The notes under the pieces are model-generated. The model was not told where the DNA came from. It worked only from the letters and a program-made list of their open reading frames with translations, and ran no database searches. Positions 35,987-46,197 of a stretch of DNA of 60,911 bases are shown in pieces; positions within the stretch are counted from its first letter, which is position 1, and each line of letters opens with the position of its first letter. The stretch covers positions 1 through 60,911 of the forward strand of contig JAHDIS010000017.1 of assembly GCA_020630695.1 (NCBI GenBank), read 5' to 3'. The translations under genes were made by a program, and so were the position numbers. This DNA is from Paracoccaceae bacterium (GTDB lineage: Bacteria; Pseudomonadota; Alphaproteobacteria; Rhodobacterales; Rhodobacteraceae).

Positions 35987-38494
35987 CTATCCGTCTTTGC
36001 GGATGGTTTCGTTTTTGGGATCGTAAGGGCTGTCACAGGTCACGACCGCATCCCACTTTTCACCCATGATCAGCACCTTCAGCTTGGTGCCTTCGACCGC
36101 AAGCTCCGGCTTGACGTAGCCCATACCGATGCTCTTGCCGAAGGCGACAGAATAGCCACCCGACGTCAGGCGCCCAACGCGCGTCCCGTCTTCGGTGTAG
36201 AGCGCCTCGCGACCCCAAGGATCCGCGTCCTCGGGCCCGTCAATCAACACTGTGCAGCACTTGGAGCGCACGCCCAGTGCTTCCATCGGTGCCTTGCCGT
36301 TGAATTCCTTGGACAGATCCACAAACCGCGGCAGGTCAGCCTCGATCGGCGTTGCATCGCGGCCCAACTCGTTCCCAAAGGCCCGATAAGATTTTTCCTG
36401 CCGCAGCCAGTTCTGAGCCCGGGCACCAACCGGCTTCAGCCCGTGTTTTTCGCCCGCCTTCATCAGCAGATCCCAAAGGTAGTTCTGCATCTCGATCGGA
36501 TGATGCAGCTCCCAGCCCAGCTCACCTGTATAGGCTACGCGGATCGCCTTTACCGGGCACATACCCAGTTCAATGTTGCGCGCAGAAAGCCATGGGAACC
36601 GCTTGTTGGACAGTGCAGTGTCCGGATCGGCATCGCCGATAACCTCACGCAGAACGTCGCGCGTTTTCGGTCCGGCGATGGCAAAGACGCCCCACTTGGT
36701 TGTCACATCCTCTTTATTGATGCGTCCAAAGTCAGCTTCTTTGTCCTCAATGGCTTTGTAGAGGAAGTCCTGATCGTATTCGGTCCAGGCACCGGCGGAG
36801 ACGAGGTAGTAGTCATCTTCGGCTTCTCGCACGATGGTGTATTCGGTGCGGGTGGTGCCATGGGCTGTCAGCGCATAGGTCAGGTTGATGCGGCCGACCT
36901 TGGGCAGCTTGTTGCAGGTGAACCAATCGAGGAACGCTGTCGCACCCGGCCCGCTGATGCGGTGCTTGGTAAAGGCGGTTGCGTCGATCAGGCCAACGCC
37001 TTCGCGGATCGCCTTGGCCTCATCGACGGCGTATTGCCACCAACCGCCGCGGCGGAAGCTGCGCGCGTCGTGGTCAAAATTCTCTGGCGCATCCAGAGGG
37101 CCATAATAGTTCGGCCGTTCCCAGCCATTCACCCAGCCAAATTGAGCGCCCAACGCTTTTTGACGGTCATAGGCCGGTGCAGTGCGCAGCGGACGGCAGG
37201 CTTCACGCTCTTCATCCGGATGGTGAAGGATATAGACATGCTCGTAGCATTCTTCGTTCTTGCGCGCAGCAAACTCTGTGGTCATCCAGCTTTGCGAATA
37301 GCGTTTGGGGTCAAGGCTGGCCATGTCGATCTCGGCCTCACCGTCGACCATCATCTGGGCCAGATAGTAACCGGTTCCGCCCGCAGCGGTGATCCCGAAC
37401 GAGAAGCCTTCGGCCAGCCACATGTTGCGCAAACCGGGTGCCGGGCCAACCAGCGGGTTGCCGTCAGGTGTGTAACAGATCGGTCCGTTGAAATCGTTCT
37501 TTAGCCCGCTTTCCTCGCAGGACGGCACGCGGTGGATCATCGCCATGTACTGGTCTTCAATCCGTTCGAGATCCAACTCGAACAGATCTGCACGGAAGCT
37601 GTCCGGCACACCATGTTCAAAGCGCGCAGGCGCACCATGCTCGTAGACCCCCAAAATCCAGCCACCGCGTTCTTCGCGCACATAGGATTGGGCGTCCGCG
37701 TCCCGGATCACCGGATGTTCTGGATTGCCTTCCTTGCGCCAGTCCACCAGCGTTGGATCCTGATCCATCACGATGAACTGATGCTCGACCGGGATCGCGG
37801 GCATCTTGATGCCCAGCATCTTGGCCGTGCGCTGCGCATGGTTGCCCGAGGCCGTGACGACGTGTTCAGCGGTGATCACAATCTGTTCGTCAGACGGGAT
37901 CAGGTTACCGCCCTTTTCGACCATCTTGGTGCAGGTCACTTCCCATGCGTCGCCATTCCAATGGAAGGCATCGGCCTGCCACTTGCGTTCGATGGCAACA
38001 CCGCGCTGCCGCGCACCTTTGGCCATCGCCATCGTCACGTCGGCCGGGTTAATATAACCATCCGTGTGGTGATAGAGCGCGCCCTTGAGATCCTCTGTCC
38101 GGATCAAGGGCCAACGCTCCTTGATCTCATCCGGTGTCAGGAAAACGTAAGGAACCCCAACTGTTTCCGCTGTTGAGGCATAGAGGCGATATTCATCCAT
38201 ACGTTCATCGGTCTGTGCCATGCGCAGATTGCCGACAACCGCGAAGCCCGCGTTCAGACCGGTTTCTTCCTCAAGCGTTTTGTAGAACTTGATCGAATAG
38301 TCATGGATGTGCGTGGTCGCATAGCTCATGTTGAAGTAGGGCAGCAGACCGGCAGCATGCCACGTGGAACCCGAAGTCAGCTCATCCCGTTCGAGCAGCA
38401 TAACGTCATCCCAGCCAGCCTTGGCCAGATGATACGCGATAGAAGTTCCGACGGCGCCGCCGCCAACGATCAATGCTTTGACTTGGGTTTTCAT
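35987..38494 (-). CDS. FAD-dependent dimethylglycine/sarcosine dehydrogenase-like enzyme
   Basis: 835 residues. N-terminal DAO domain (FAD motif LIVGGGAVGTSIAYHLAKAG, residues 8-27; GSTWHAAGLLPYF where DMGDH carries its covalent FAD His) and a C-terminal GcvT-like aminomethyltransferase half, with YTGELGWELHHP and YRAFGNELGRDATPIEADL typical of the folate-binding part. It should demethylate dimethylglycine, sarcosine or a similar methylated amine, passing the one-carbon unit to tetrahydrofolate. The ATG at 38494 follows AGGAG; upstream frame to 38674 is rejected. Substrate is inferred from the family. Confidence 0.9.
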   Translation of the reverse strand: MKTQVKALIVGGGAVGTSIAYHLAKAGWDDVMLLERDELTSGSTWHAAGLLPYFNMSYATTHIHDYSIKFYKTLEEETGLNAGFAVVGNLRMAQTDERMDEYRLYASTAETVGVPYVFLTPDEIKERWPLIRTEDLKGALYHHTDGYINPADVTMAMAKGARQRGVAIERKWQADAFHWNGDAWEVTCTKMVEKGGNLIPSDEQIVITAEHVVTASGNHAQRTAKMLGIKMPAIPVEHQFIVMDQDPTLVDWRKEGNPEHPVIRDADAQSYVREERGGWILGVYEHGAPARFEHGVPDSFRADLFELDLERIEDQYMAMIHRVPSCEESGLKNDFNGPICYTPDGNPLVGPAPGLRNMWLAEGFSFGITAAGGTGYYLAQMMVDGEAEIDMASLDPKRYSQSWMTTEFAARKNEECYEHVYILHHPDEEREACRPLRTAPAYDRQKALGAQFGWVNGWERPNYYGPLDAPENFDHDARSFRRGGWWQYAVDEAKAIREGVGLIDATAFTKHRISGPGATAFLDWFTCNKLPKVGRINLTYALTAHGTTRTEYTIVREAEDDYYLVSAGAWTEYDQDFLYKAIEDKEADFGRINKEDVTTKWGVFAIAGPKTRDVLREVIGDADPDTALSNKRFPWLSARNIELGMCPVKAIRVAYTGELGWELHHPIEMQNYLWDLLMKAGEKHGLKPVGARAQNWLRQEKSYRAFGNELGRDATPIEADLPRFVDLSKEFNGKAPMEALGVRSKCCTVLIDGPEDADPWGREALYTEDGTRVGRLTSGGYSVAFGKSIGMGYVKPELAVEGTKLKVLIMGEKWDAVVTCDSPYDPKNETIRKDG

Positions 38495-38703
38495 AAACCA
38501 TGCTCCTGAACTTTGTCCGTTCAATAGCGCGCAAGACCCCTGCGCGCTTATCCTGCCCGACCCATGTTGGAGGGAATGCGACATGCGCCCAAAACAGCAA
38601 TAAAGTTTGCATGTGACCTGCTCTACCACAAGGCGTAAGCTGGGATTCCATGCGCTACAAATACCGTGTCGCATTCAGTCCGGCCAAAATTGAAAGCAAA
38701 TCA

Positions 38704-39492
38704 ATGTTGAAAACGATCTACGCAGCGGCAGCGGCGCTTGCTTTGCTCGGGCCCGCCATTTCCGCCTCGGCGAACCCGCAGCAGATCGCCAAGGCCATTG
38801 GGCACTACGAAAGCGGGTTTGGCCAACCCGGAAAACCTGCAAAACTCGATCTGACGACAATCCCCTACAAACCAGCGGTTACCAGGATATCCGGCTGTCA
38901 CGGCCTGCGGGCCGGGGTGGACAAACGCTGGCCCTCTTCCGCGTCCAAGACGAAAAGCATCGTTCAGTTCAAAAGCAAACTGAACTCCGATGTCATCGAC
39001 GCGTTGCAGCCGATTGCTCCGATTGTGGACAACCCCGTGCCGATGATCTTTGTCACCATCAGTTGCGATCGAAACAAGGCCAAGTTCACCAATTTATCCA
39101 GCTTCACGGACAGGATTGCCGACAGCTTTCGCAAGAGCAAAAAGTGGCACGGCGGCCTGCACCGCGGATCGATCACCACCAAGGCCGGGCGGTGGGAAAC
39201 CGTTCAGGGCGCACGCAAGCACAAAGGTGTCTGGCTGGATTCACTGAGCGCCTACACATTCTACAAAGACCATCTGGTCAGTGTCACGATACGGGCCGAA
39301 CGGTGGCCCGGACAGGCCAAGGGCAAGGATATCGCGGCAGGACGGGTGGTGCAGGTGCAGGGTCTGAACGGCGCCCCGTTGACGATCAAGACAGTGGGCC
39401 CGGCCCGAACAACAGGCAAGGCGATTTTCGGACTGCGTACAGCAGAACAGAACCGGGCCTTTATCGGAAAGTTCCTCGGAACAATCCGCTAG
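38704..39492 (+). CDS. Secreted protein of unknown function
   Basis: 262 residues with a signal peptide (MLKTIYAAAAALALLGPAISASAN). The mature part is basic and has an unusual number of Lys and Gly; two Cys (SGCHG and ISCDRN) could form a disulfide. I recognise no domain. It is divergent from the DMGDH-like gene across 209 bases that hold no clear site. The ATG at 38704 is chosen because it begins the signal peptide; an ATG at 38650 is less likely. Confidence 0.75.
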   Translation: MLKTIYAAAAALALLGPAISASANPQQIAKAIGHYESGFGQPGKPAKLDLTTIPYKPAVTRISGCHGLRAGVDKRWPSSASKTKSIVQFKSKLNSDVIDALQPIAPIVDNPVPMIFVTISCDRNKAKFTNLSSFTDRIADSFRKSKKWHGGLHRGSITTKAGRWETVQGARKHKGVWLDSLSAYTFYKDHLVSVTIRAERWPGQAKGKDIAAGRVVQVQGLNGAPLTIKTVGPARTTGKAIFGLRTAEQNRAFIGKFLGTIR

Positions 39493-39524
39493 GCGCAACC
39501 CGTCCGGGTCACACCCAAGATTGA

Positions 39525-40292
39525 TCAGTCGATTTCGTGCACTTGCGCGGCATCAGCATTGGCCCCCGCCCGCATCCATGCATGTTCAGAGGCAATAAAG
39601 AACATCGTCACGCCATAGGCCGCAGCCCAGTCCTTGGCCACTGCGCCGTTGGGTACAAAGCTCATGTAGGCCACATTGGCTTCCTTGGCTGCGTCCCCAA
39701 CACGCTTCAATGCGTTTTTCAGATCATCGCTGCCCTGATGGTCGTGCCCATAACTGACAGACAGATCCGCGGGCCCCAAAAACAACCCGTCTATCCCGTC
39801 TGTCGCGGCGATCCCGTCAACCGCATCGACGCCGGCGGGCTCTTCGATTTGGGCAATCACGATGGTTTCGTCACGGCTTTGTGCAAGCACTTCATCCATG
39901 GGGCGTGTCGCATAGCCAGCCCAGCGGCTGGACCCGGCAAATCCGCGACCGCCCAGCCCGAAACGGCCAGCCTTGGCGGCCGCCTCGGCTTTTTCCACAG
40001 TATCCACATGCGGGATCACCAAACCAACAGCACCGCTGTCCAGCGCCTGCAGGATTTCCCGAGGGCTGGAATCGCCCACACGGACGAGAACGGGAAAATC
40101 AAGGGCCCGTGCGACGGCCAGACATCCGTCCATGCCAGCCCGGTCGAATGGCGCATGTTCCAGATCAAGACAGATGAAATCCAGATCTGACTGCGCCAGA
40201 ACCTCGATCAAGGGGATGGCCGGGGTCTTCAGAAAGGTCCCCGCCAGCGGCACGCCGCTCAGCATTTTGTCGCGGAAAGTTTTTGTGCGCAT
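39525..40292 (-). CDS. HpcH/HpaI-family aldolase
   Basis: 255 residues, class II metal-dependent aldolase. FICLDLEHAPFD, VRVGDSSPREILQALDSGAVGLVIPHV, and the metal site region AQIEEPAGVDAVDGIAATDGIDGLFLGPADLS are characteristic of the 2-keto-3-deoxy-acid aldolases (HpaI, GarL, RhmA). It cleaves a 2-keto-4-hydroxy acid to pyruvate and an aldehyde. The ATG at 40292 follows AAGGAGG. Substrate unknown. Confidence 0.9.
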   Translation of the reverse strand: MRTKTFRDKMLSGVPLAGTFLKTPAIPLIEVLAQSDLDFICLDLEHAPFDRAGMDGCLAVARALDFPVLVRVGDSSPREILQALDSGAVGLVIPHVDTVEKAEAAAKAGRFGLGGRGFAGSSRWAGYATRPMDEVLAQSRDETIVIAQIEEPAGVDAVDGIAATDGIDGLFLGPADLSVSYGHDHQGSDDLKNALKRVGDAAKEANVAYMSFVPNGAVAKDWAAAYGVTMFFIASEHAWMRAGANADAAQVHEID

Positions 40293-40365
40293 GGCATCCT
40301 CCTTGAGTTCGCGCCAAATTGACCGCCCTTCCCGGAACACGCAAGCCCTCTATATTGTCGGACAA

Positions 40366-41391
40366 ATGACTGAACCGGTTTTATCCTTTACCGATCGCGG
40401 CATATATTGCGCGGCCGGCGATTTTTACATTGATCCGTGGCGGCCCGTGGACCGCGCGTTGATCACGCATGGTCACGCGGACCATGCCCGCCCGGGTCAT
40501 GCCCGCTATCTCTCAACCAGCGCCGCTTTGCCTGTGATGAAGCACCGTTTGGGTGACATTCGGTCAGAAGCTGTTGAATTTGGAGAAACCCGCCGGATTG
40601 GCGATGCGTCGGTTTCGTTCCACCCGGCGGGTCATCTGCCGGGATCGGCGCAAATTCGCGTCGAGGTGGGCGGCGAAGTCTGGGTTGCGTCCGGGGACTA
40701 CAAAACTGAACCGGACGGATTTTGCGAACCTTTCGAGCCGGTTCCCTGTCATGCCTTCATAACGGAGTGCACTTTCGGACTGCCTGTATTCAACTGGGCT
40801 GCGCAGAAAACCGTGGCAAATGAAATAAACGCATGGTGGGCACAGAATGCCGCCAGCGGGCGTGCAAGCATTCTTGGCGCCTATTCACTGGGCAAGGCCC
40901 AGCGCCTGCTGCACATGATAGACTCCGGCATCGGGCCGATCCTCACCCATGGCGCGGTTGAAGCTACCAATGTGGTGTTGCGCGCCCAGGGCTATAATTT
41001 GCCTGAAACCGTTCAGGTGACTGCAGAGCTCGATCCAAAGGATTACCCCGGCGCCTTGATTGTCGCGCCGCCTTCAGCGCTGGGGTCAAAATGGGCAAGC
41101 CGGTTTGGCCCGTCGTCTTCTGCCTTTGCCTCTGGGTGGATGCGGCTTCGGGGTGTGCGACGCAGGCGGGCAATGGACCGAGGGTTTGTCGTTTCCGATC
41201 ACGCCGACTGGCGCGGCTTGCTGACGGCAATTAAGGAAACCGGGGCAGACCGCATATTCACGACACACGGCTATACCGAAATCTTTGCGCGCTATCTGTC
41301 CGAAAAGGGATATGACGCGACCGTCGTGCCGACCGAGTTCGGCAGCATGGAAGAGGAAACCGGCGAAGAGCCGGGGGCGCAAAACGGATGA
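40366..41391 (+). CDS. Ligase-associated DNA exonuclease (metallo-beta-lactamase fold)
   Basis: 341 residues. Metal site HGHADHARPGH and downstream beta-CASP features mark the mRNA 3'-processing/Artemis-like branch. Its stop overlaps the start of the ATP-dependent DNA ligase (ATGA), which identifies it as the ligase-associated exonuclease. It should trim DNA ends before ligation. The start at 40366 is the first Met with family similarity. Confidence 0.9.
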   Translation: MTEPVLSFTDRGIYCAAGDFYIDPWRPVDRALITHGHADHARPGHARYLSTSAALPVMKHRLGDIRSEAVEFGETRRIGDASVSFHPAGHLPGSAQIRVEVGGEVWVASGDYKTEPDGFCEPFEPVPCHAFITECTFGLPVFNWAAQKTVANEINAWWAQNAASGRASILGAYSLGKAQRLLHMIDSGIGPILTHGAVEATNVVLRAQGYNLPETVQVTAELDPKDYPGALIVAPPSALGSKWASRFGPSSSAFASGWMRLRGVRRRRAMDRGFVVSDHADWRGLLTAIKETGADRIFTTHGYTEIFARYLSEKGYDATVVPTEFGSMEEETGEEPGAQNG

Positions 41392-42980
41392 AAGAGTTTG
41401 CCGCGCTTTTCACCGCCATCGACCAGACGACCAAAACGACGCTGAAAACCAAGGCGCTGGCAGCATTCTTTGAAATCGCCAGCGATCCGGACAAATTATG
41501 GTGCATCGCGCTTTTTTCCGGGCGCCGCCCGAAACGTGCGGTGACCACGACACAACTGCGCGCCTGGGCCGCGGAACAAGCTGGAGTGCCGCTGTGGTTG
41601 CTGGAAGACAGCTATCCGATTGTCGGCGATTTAGCGGAGACCATCGCCCTCATCCTGCCGCCCGCCAGCCGCCAATCCGATCTTTCGCTGACCCACTGGA
41701 TCGAGATTCTGCGCGGACTGCATGACGTGGATGAAGAGACCCGCAAAGAGCAGATTTTCGATGCTTGGGATCAACTTGATCCAACCGAGCGGTTTTTATT
41801 CAACAAGCTGATCACAGGCGGGTTTCGCATCGGGGTCAGCCAGAAACTGATGACCCGCGCCTTGGCACAGGCCACGCAACAGGACGAAGCGGTTCTGGCG
41901 CATAAGCTGATGGGCGGCTGGACGCCTGAGACCACAACCTACCACGATCTGATCGAAGCAGACGACGCCAGCGCCGACGAAAGCCGGCCCTACCCGTTTT
42001 ATCTTGCCTACCAGCTTGAGGGGGATGTCGCGGAACTGGGTTCACACAAGGATTGGCAGGCCGAATGGAAATGGGACGGCATTCGAGGACAATTGATCCT
42101 GCGAGGCGGGTCCCATCACCTTTGGTCGCGCGGCGAAGAGCTGATAACGGACCGGTTTCCCGAATTTGCGCGTGCAGTCGATTTTTTGCCGGACGGCACG
42201 GTTCTGGATGGCGAGATCGTCACTTGGGACGGTCAGCAACCCATGGGTTTTTCGACGCTTCAGCCCCGTATCGGGCGCAAGATCGTACCCAAGAAACTGC
42301 TGCGCGATGCTCCGGTGATCATGCTGGTCTACGACCTGCTGGAACACAGGGGGCAGGACATGCGCCCGGTTCCTTTGGGCGATCGGCGCAAGGTGTTTGA
42401 AACACTGTTGACCACCCTGCCCGACGACGCCCCGGTGCGCCCCTCTCCCGCAATCCGTTTCGACGATTGGAAGATGCTGGCTGATGTGCGCAGCCAAGCA
42501 CGCGAAGAAAAGGCCGAAGGGATCATGCTCAAACGGCTGGATGCCCCGTACAAATCCGGCCGCAAGAAAGGCGACTGGTGGAAATGGAAGCTCGATCCGC
42601 TGACAATCGATGCGGTGATGATCTACGCGCAGCAAGGACACGGGCGCCGCGCCACTTTGTTTACGGACTACACCTTTGCCGTCTGGAACGGGAATGATCT
42701 AGTCCCCTTTACCAAGGCCTATTCCGGTCTGACCGACGCCGAGTTCGGCCAGATCACAGCTTGGGTCCGCAAGAACACGCTGCAACGCTTTGGACCCGTC
42801 AGGCAAGTGCGCCCCGAGCATGTCTTCGAAATCGCCTTTGAAGGCATTCAGGCTTCGCCGCGTCACAAGTCGGGAATCGCACTGCGGTTTCCGCGTATGG
42901 CACGATGGCGCCACGACAAATCCGCACAAGAAGCCAACACACTGGATGATCTCAAAGTGATGCTGGACCAGTACGGCTAG
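41388..42980 (+). CDS. ATP-dependent DNA ligase
   Basis: 530 residues. The N-terminal helical domain is followed by the adenylation domain with active-site Lys in EWKWDGIRGQL (KxDGxR) near residue 227, EGIMLKRLDAPYKSGRK (motif IV region) and WWKWKLDP (motif V). The C-terminal OB domain ends with RFPRM. It seals nicks using ATP, probably in repair, since the replicative ligase is NAD-dependent LigA. The expected helicase and phosphoesterase partners of this module are not next to it. Confidence 0.93.
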   Translation: MKEFAALFTAIDQTTKTTLKTKALAAFFEIASDPDKLWCIALFSGRRPKRAVTTTQLRAWAAEQAGVPLWLLEDSYPIVGDLAETIALILPPASRQSDLSLTHWIEILRGLHDVDEETRKEQIFDAWDQLDPTERFLFNKLITGGFRIGVSQKLMTRALAQATQQDEAVLAHKLMGGWTPETTTYHDLIEADDASADESRPYPFYLAYQLEGDVAELGSHKDWQAEWKWDGIRGQLILRGGSHHLWSRGEELITDRFPEFARAVDFLPDGTVLDGEIVTWDGQQPMGFSTLQPRIGRKIVPKKLLRDAPVIMLVYDLLEHRGQDMRPVPLGDRRKVFETLLTTLPDDAPVRPSPAIRFDDWKMLADVRSQAREEKAEGIMLKRLDAPYKSGRKKGDWWKWKLDPLTIDAVMIYAQQGHGRRATLFTDYTFAVWNGNDLVPFTKAYSGLTDAEFGQITAWVRKNTLQRFGPVRQVRPEHVFEIAFEGIQASPRHKSGIALRFPRMARWRHDKSAQEANTLDDLKVMLDQYG

Positions 42981-43110
42981 GGCGCGCTGTCTTGGCGCGA
43001 CTGGAGAACGGAATGCCTATTCCTTGCAACGGCACCATTTCCGGCGTTTTGCCCTTGAGCCATGCAGGCCCGCGGCTTACCTGTTGGGCAACGAAACAGG
43101 AGCTGCACCA

Positions 43111-44934
43111 ATGATCCGCAACACATGCAAACCGCTGTTTGACGCCAACGCCTCCGCCGGTGGGCGCGATCTTGGCAAACTTCCCGAGTGGGACCTCACG
43201 GACCTCTATCCATCACAGGATTCAAAGGAACTGGCTGACGATATGGCTTGGCTGGAACAGGCCTGCGCCAGCTTTGCGGCTGACTACGAAGGCAAGCTGA
43301 CCGATCTGGATGCTGCAGGTTGGCTGAACGCGGTTGAACGGCACGAAAAGATTGAGGCCATCGCCGGACGCATCATGTCCTTTGCCGGTCTGCGGTACTA
43401 CCAACTGACCACCGACAGCGACCGCACCAAGTTCATGTCTGACTGTCAGGAAAAGGTCACCGTTTACACCACACCGCTGGTCTTTTTCACGCTTGAGCTG
43501 AACCGCCTCGATGACACTGTTCTGGACGGCCATTTTGCAGCAAATGATGCTCTGGCCAGATACAAGCCCGCCTTTGACCGCATCCGCGCGATGAAGCCTT
43601 ACCAGCTATCGGATGAAATGGAGAAATTCCTGCACGATCTTGGAGTGGTCGGGGATGCATGGGAACGTCTGTTTGACGAAACGATTGCCGGTCTGGAATT
43701 CGAAGTGAACGGCGAGCCGCTGAACATCGAGGGCACGCTGAACCTGCTGACCGAACAGGATCGCCCAACACGTCAGGCCGCGACCGAAGAACTGGCCCGT
43801 GTCTTTGCCGACAACATCCGCACCTTTGCCCGTGTTCACAACACACAGGCCAAGGAAAAGGAAATCATGGACAGATGGCGTGGCATGCCAACCCCGCAAA
43901 CCGGGCGCCACCTGTCAAACGACGTGGAGCCCGAGGTCGTCGAAGCGCTGCGCAATGCGGTTGTCGCCGCCTATCCACGTTTGTCCCATCGCTACTATGC
44001 GCTCAAGGCCAAGTGGCTGGGGCTGGAGACAATGCAGGTCTGGGACCGCAACGCGCCATTGCCGATGGAAACCACCCGCACCGTGAACTGGGACGAAGCG
44101 CGCGATACCGTGATGTCAGCCTACGCCGGATTCGATCCGCGCATGGCGGAAATCGCCGAGCCGTTCTTTAGCAAAGGCTGGATTGATGCGGCTGTGAAGC
44201 CGGGCAAGGCACCGGGCGCGTTCGCCCATCCGACCGTGACGGATGTTCACCCGTACATCATGCTGAACTATCTCGGCAAACCGCGCGACGTGATGACCCT
44301 CGCGCATGAGCTGGGCCATGGCGTGCATCAGGTACTTGCTGCCGGTCAGGGTGAAATGCTGGCGTCCACGCCTCTGACGCTGGCCGAAACCGCGTCGGTC
44401 TTTGGCGAAATGCTGACCTTCCAGAAAATGCTCGACGGGGCAAAAGATCAGGCGGAACGCAAGGTCATGCTGGCTGGCAAGGTCGAAGACATGATCAACA
44501 CCGTTGTGCGCCAGATCGCCTTTTACGACTTTGAATGCAAACTGCACGAGGCACGGCGTGGCGGCGAACTGACCCCGGATGACATCAACGCGCTTTGGAT
44601 GAGTGTACAGGCCGAAAGTCTCGGCCCGGTATTTGAATTCATGCCGGGCTATGAGACGTTCTGGGCCTACATCCCGCACTTCGTCCATTCGCCTTTCTAT
44701 GTCTATGCCTACGCATTTGGTGATGGCCTCGTGAACGCGCTGTATGCCGCCTACCAAGAGCAGCCAGAAGGGTTCCAGGACAAATACTTCGACATGCTCA
44801 AGGCGGGCGGGTCCAAGCATCACAAAGCACTGCTGGCACCCTTTGGCCTCGATGCATCGGATCCAAAGTTCTGGGACAAGGGGCTGTCGATGATCGAAGG
44901 CTTTATTGACGAGCTGGAGGCCATGGAAGGCTGA
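43111..44934 (+). CDS. pepF: M3-family oligoendopeptidase F
   Basis: 607 residues. Zinc motif HELGHGVHQ (HExxH) near residue 400 with the third ligand Glu about 25 residues later in TLAETASVFGEML. It cleaves short peptides in the cytoplasm. The ATG at 43111 follows AGGAG; an open frame from 43024 is rejected. Stand-alone gene. Confidence 0.93.
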   Translation: MIRNTCKPLFDANASAGGRDLGKLPEWDLTDLYPSQDSKELADDMAWLEQACASFAADYEGKLTDLDAAGWLNAVERHEKIEAIAGRIMSFAGLRYYQLTTDSDRTKFMSDCQEKVTVYTTPLVFFTLELNRLDDTVLDGHFAANDALARYKPAFDRIRAMKPYQLSDEMEKFLHDLGVVGDAWERLFDETIAGLEFEVNGEPLNIEGTLNLLTEQDRPTRQAATEELARVFADNIRTFARVHNTQAKEKEIMDRWRGMPTPQTGRHLSNDVEPEVVEALRNAVVAAYPRLSHRYYALKAKWLGLETMQVWDRNAPLPMETTRTVNWDEARDTVMSAYAGFDPRMAEIAEPFFSKGWIDAAVKPGKAPGAFAHPTVTDVHPYIMLNYLGKPRDVMTLAHELGHGVHQVLAAGQGEMLASTPLTLAETASVFGEMLTFQKMLDGAKDQAERKVMLAGKVEDMINTVVRQIAFYDFECKLHEARRGGELTPDDINALWMSVQAESLGPVFEFMPGYETFWAYIPHFVHSPFYVYAYAFGDGLVNALYAAYQEQPEGFQDKYFDMLKAGGSKHHKALLAPFGLDASDPKFWDKGLSMIEGFIDELEAMEG

Positions 44935-45006
44935 TCCGGCTTAACCGCGACTTCTGATATCCGTGCAGGCGTGATAGCCAGAAGCCTATCTGGCAGAGGG
45001 CTATTC

Positions 45007-45864
45007 ATGCAGGCACGGGAATTGGTTCGTCTGGCCGTCATGGTGTTCACAGCTGTGACCTGTGTGGTGATTGGCGACACGGCGGGCAAGCTTCTGACGG
45101 CCCAAGGGGTCGCACCGATCTTTGTTGCTTGGTCCCGGTTCGGCATTGCGGCGGTGATCTTGCTGCCTTTCAGCGGGTTAAAACGCGGCGAACTCGGCCA
45201 GTTGGCCGATTGGCGGGTGGTCCTGCGGGCGGTTTTCATTGTCTGCGGGATCTGTTCGATCCTGACCGCGCTCAAGACCGAGCCGATCGCGGATGTTTTC
45301 GGGGCGTTTTTCATCGGCCCCATCGTGTCGTATGTGCTGGCGATCCTGTTTTTGGGCGAAAGACCGTCGACGCAGCGCAGCTTGCTTTTGGCGCTGGGAT
45401 TTGCCGGTGTCATGCTTGTGGTCAAACCCGGCTTCGGCGCGACGCCCGGCATGGGATTTGCGCTGCTGGCAGGGATTTTCTATGGGGCCTATCTGGCTAT
45501 GACGCGCGCGACAGCCGGGGCGTTTCGCGCTGGTTTTCTGCTCATTTCGCAACTGTTGATCGGGGCTGTTTTGCTGGCGCCACTCGGGCTTCAAATCAAG
45601 CTGCCCGAAATGTCATCGTTTCTGATAGTCTTGATCGCCATCAGTGCGCTTGGGTCTGCTGCCGGAAACTATCTGCTGGTTTTGGCCAATCGCTCGGCTG
45701 AGGCAAGCCTCGTTGCACCATTGGTTTATACGCAATTGGTATCCGCAACCATTCTGGGCGTACTGGTCTTTGGCGACTGGCCCGATGCGCTGGCGCTGGT
45801 TGGTCTAGTGCTGATCGCCTTTTCCGGTCTGGGGTCGCTGGTCGTTCAGCAAAGGCAGGGATAG
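45007..45864 (+). CDS. EamA/DMT-family transporter
   Basis: 285 residues with ten predicted helices in two EamA repeats (first ending ALGFAGVMLVVKPGFG). The family exports or imports amino acids, sugars or other metabolites. Substrate not readable. Convergent with the DksA-like gene six bases away. Confidence 0.87.
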   Translation: MQARELVRLAVMVFTAVTCVVIGDTAGKLLTAQGVAPIFVAWSRFGIAAVILLPFSGLKRGELGQLADWRVVLRAVFIVCGICSILTALKTEPIADVFGAFFIGPIVSYVLAILFLGERPSTQRSLLLALGFAGVMLVVKPGFGATPGMGFALLAGIFYGAYLAMTRATAGAFRAGFLLISQLLIGAVLLAPLGLQIKLPEMSSFLIVLIAISALGSAAGNYLLVLANRSAEASLVAPLVYTQLVSATILGVLVFGDWPDALALVGLVLIAFSGLGSLVVQQRQG

Positions 45865-45870
45865 TTCGGG

Positions 45871-46140
45871 TTACTTCAACTGACTGTCCTTGGATCCACG
45901 CCGGTTGATCCCACCCCGTAGCTGCACCGCGCTGTCGCGTTCCGATGCGCAATCCAGACATAGTTTGACACCGGGCAAGGCCTCTCGGCGGGGCTGCGGA
46001 ATTTCTTCTTCGCATTCTGCACAATGGGTCAGGCTTTCGCCCTTTGGCTGAGGCCGCGCCTTTAGGCGTGCAAGTTCATCGGCAATTGACGCCTCGATTT
46101 GCTCATTAACCGCACCGTCGCGGCTCCAACCGCCAGCCAT
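45871..46140 (-). CDS. DksA/TraR-type C4 zinc-finger protein
   Basis: 89 residues with CAEC-x17-CLDC in the C-terminal half, the four-Cys zinc finger of short DksA/TraR proteins. These bind the RNA polymerase secondary channel or act in stress responses. It lacks the long coiled coil of full DksA. Confidence 0.87.
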   Translation of the reverse strand: MAGGWSRDGAVNEQIEASIADELARLKARPQPKGESLTHCAECEEEIPQPRREALPGVKLCLDCASERDSAVQLRGGINRRGSKDSQLK

Positions 46141-46197
46141 GTCGCATCCTTTCGTGACCGTGCAGAACTCAGACCAAGCCCCCGCGCAGGCCCTGCA

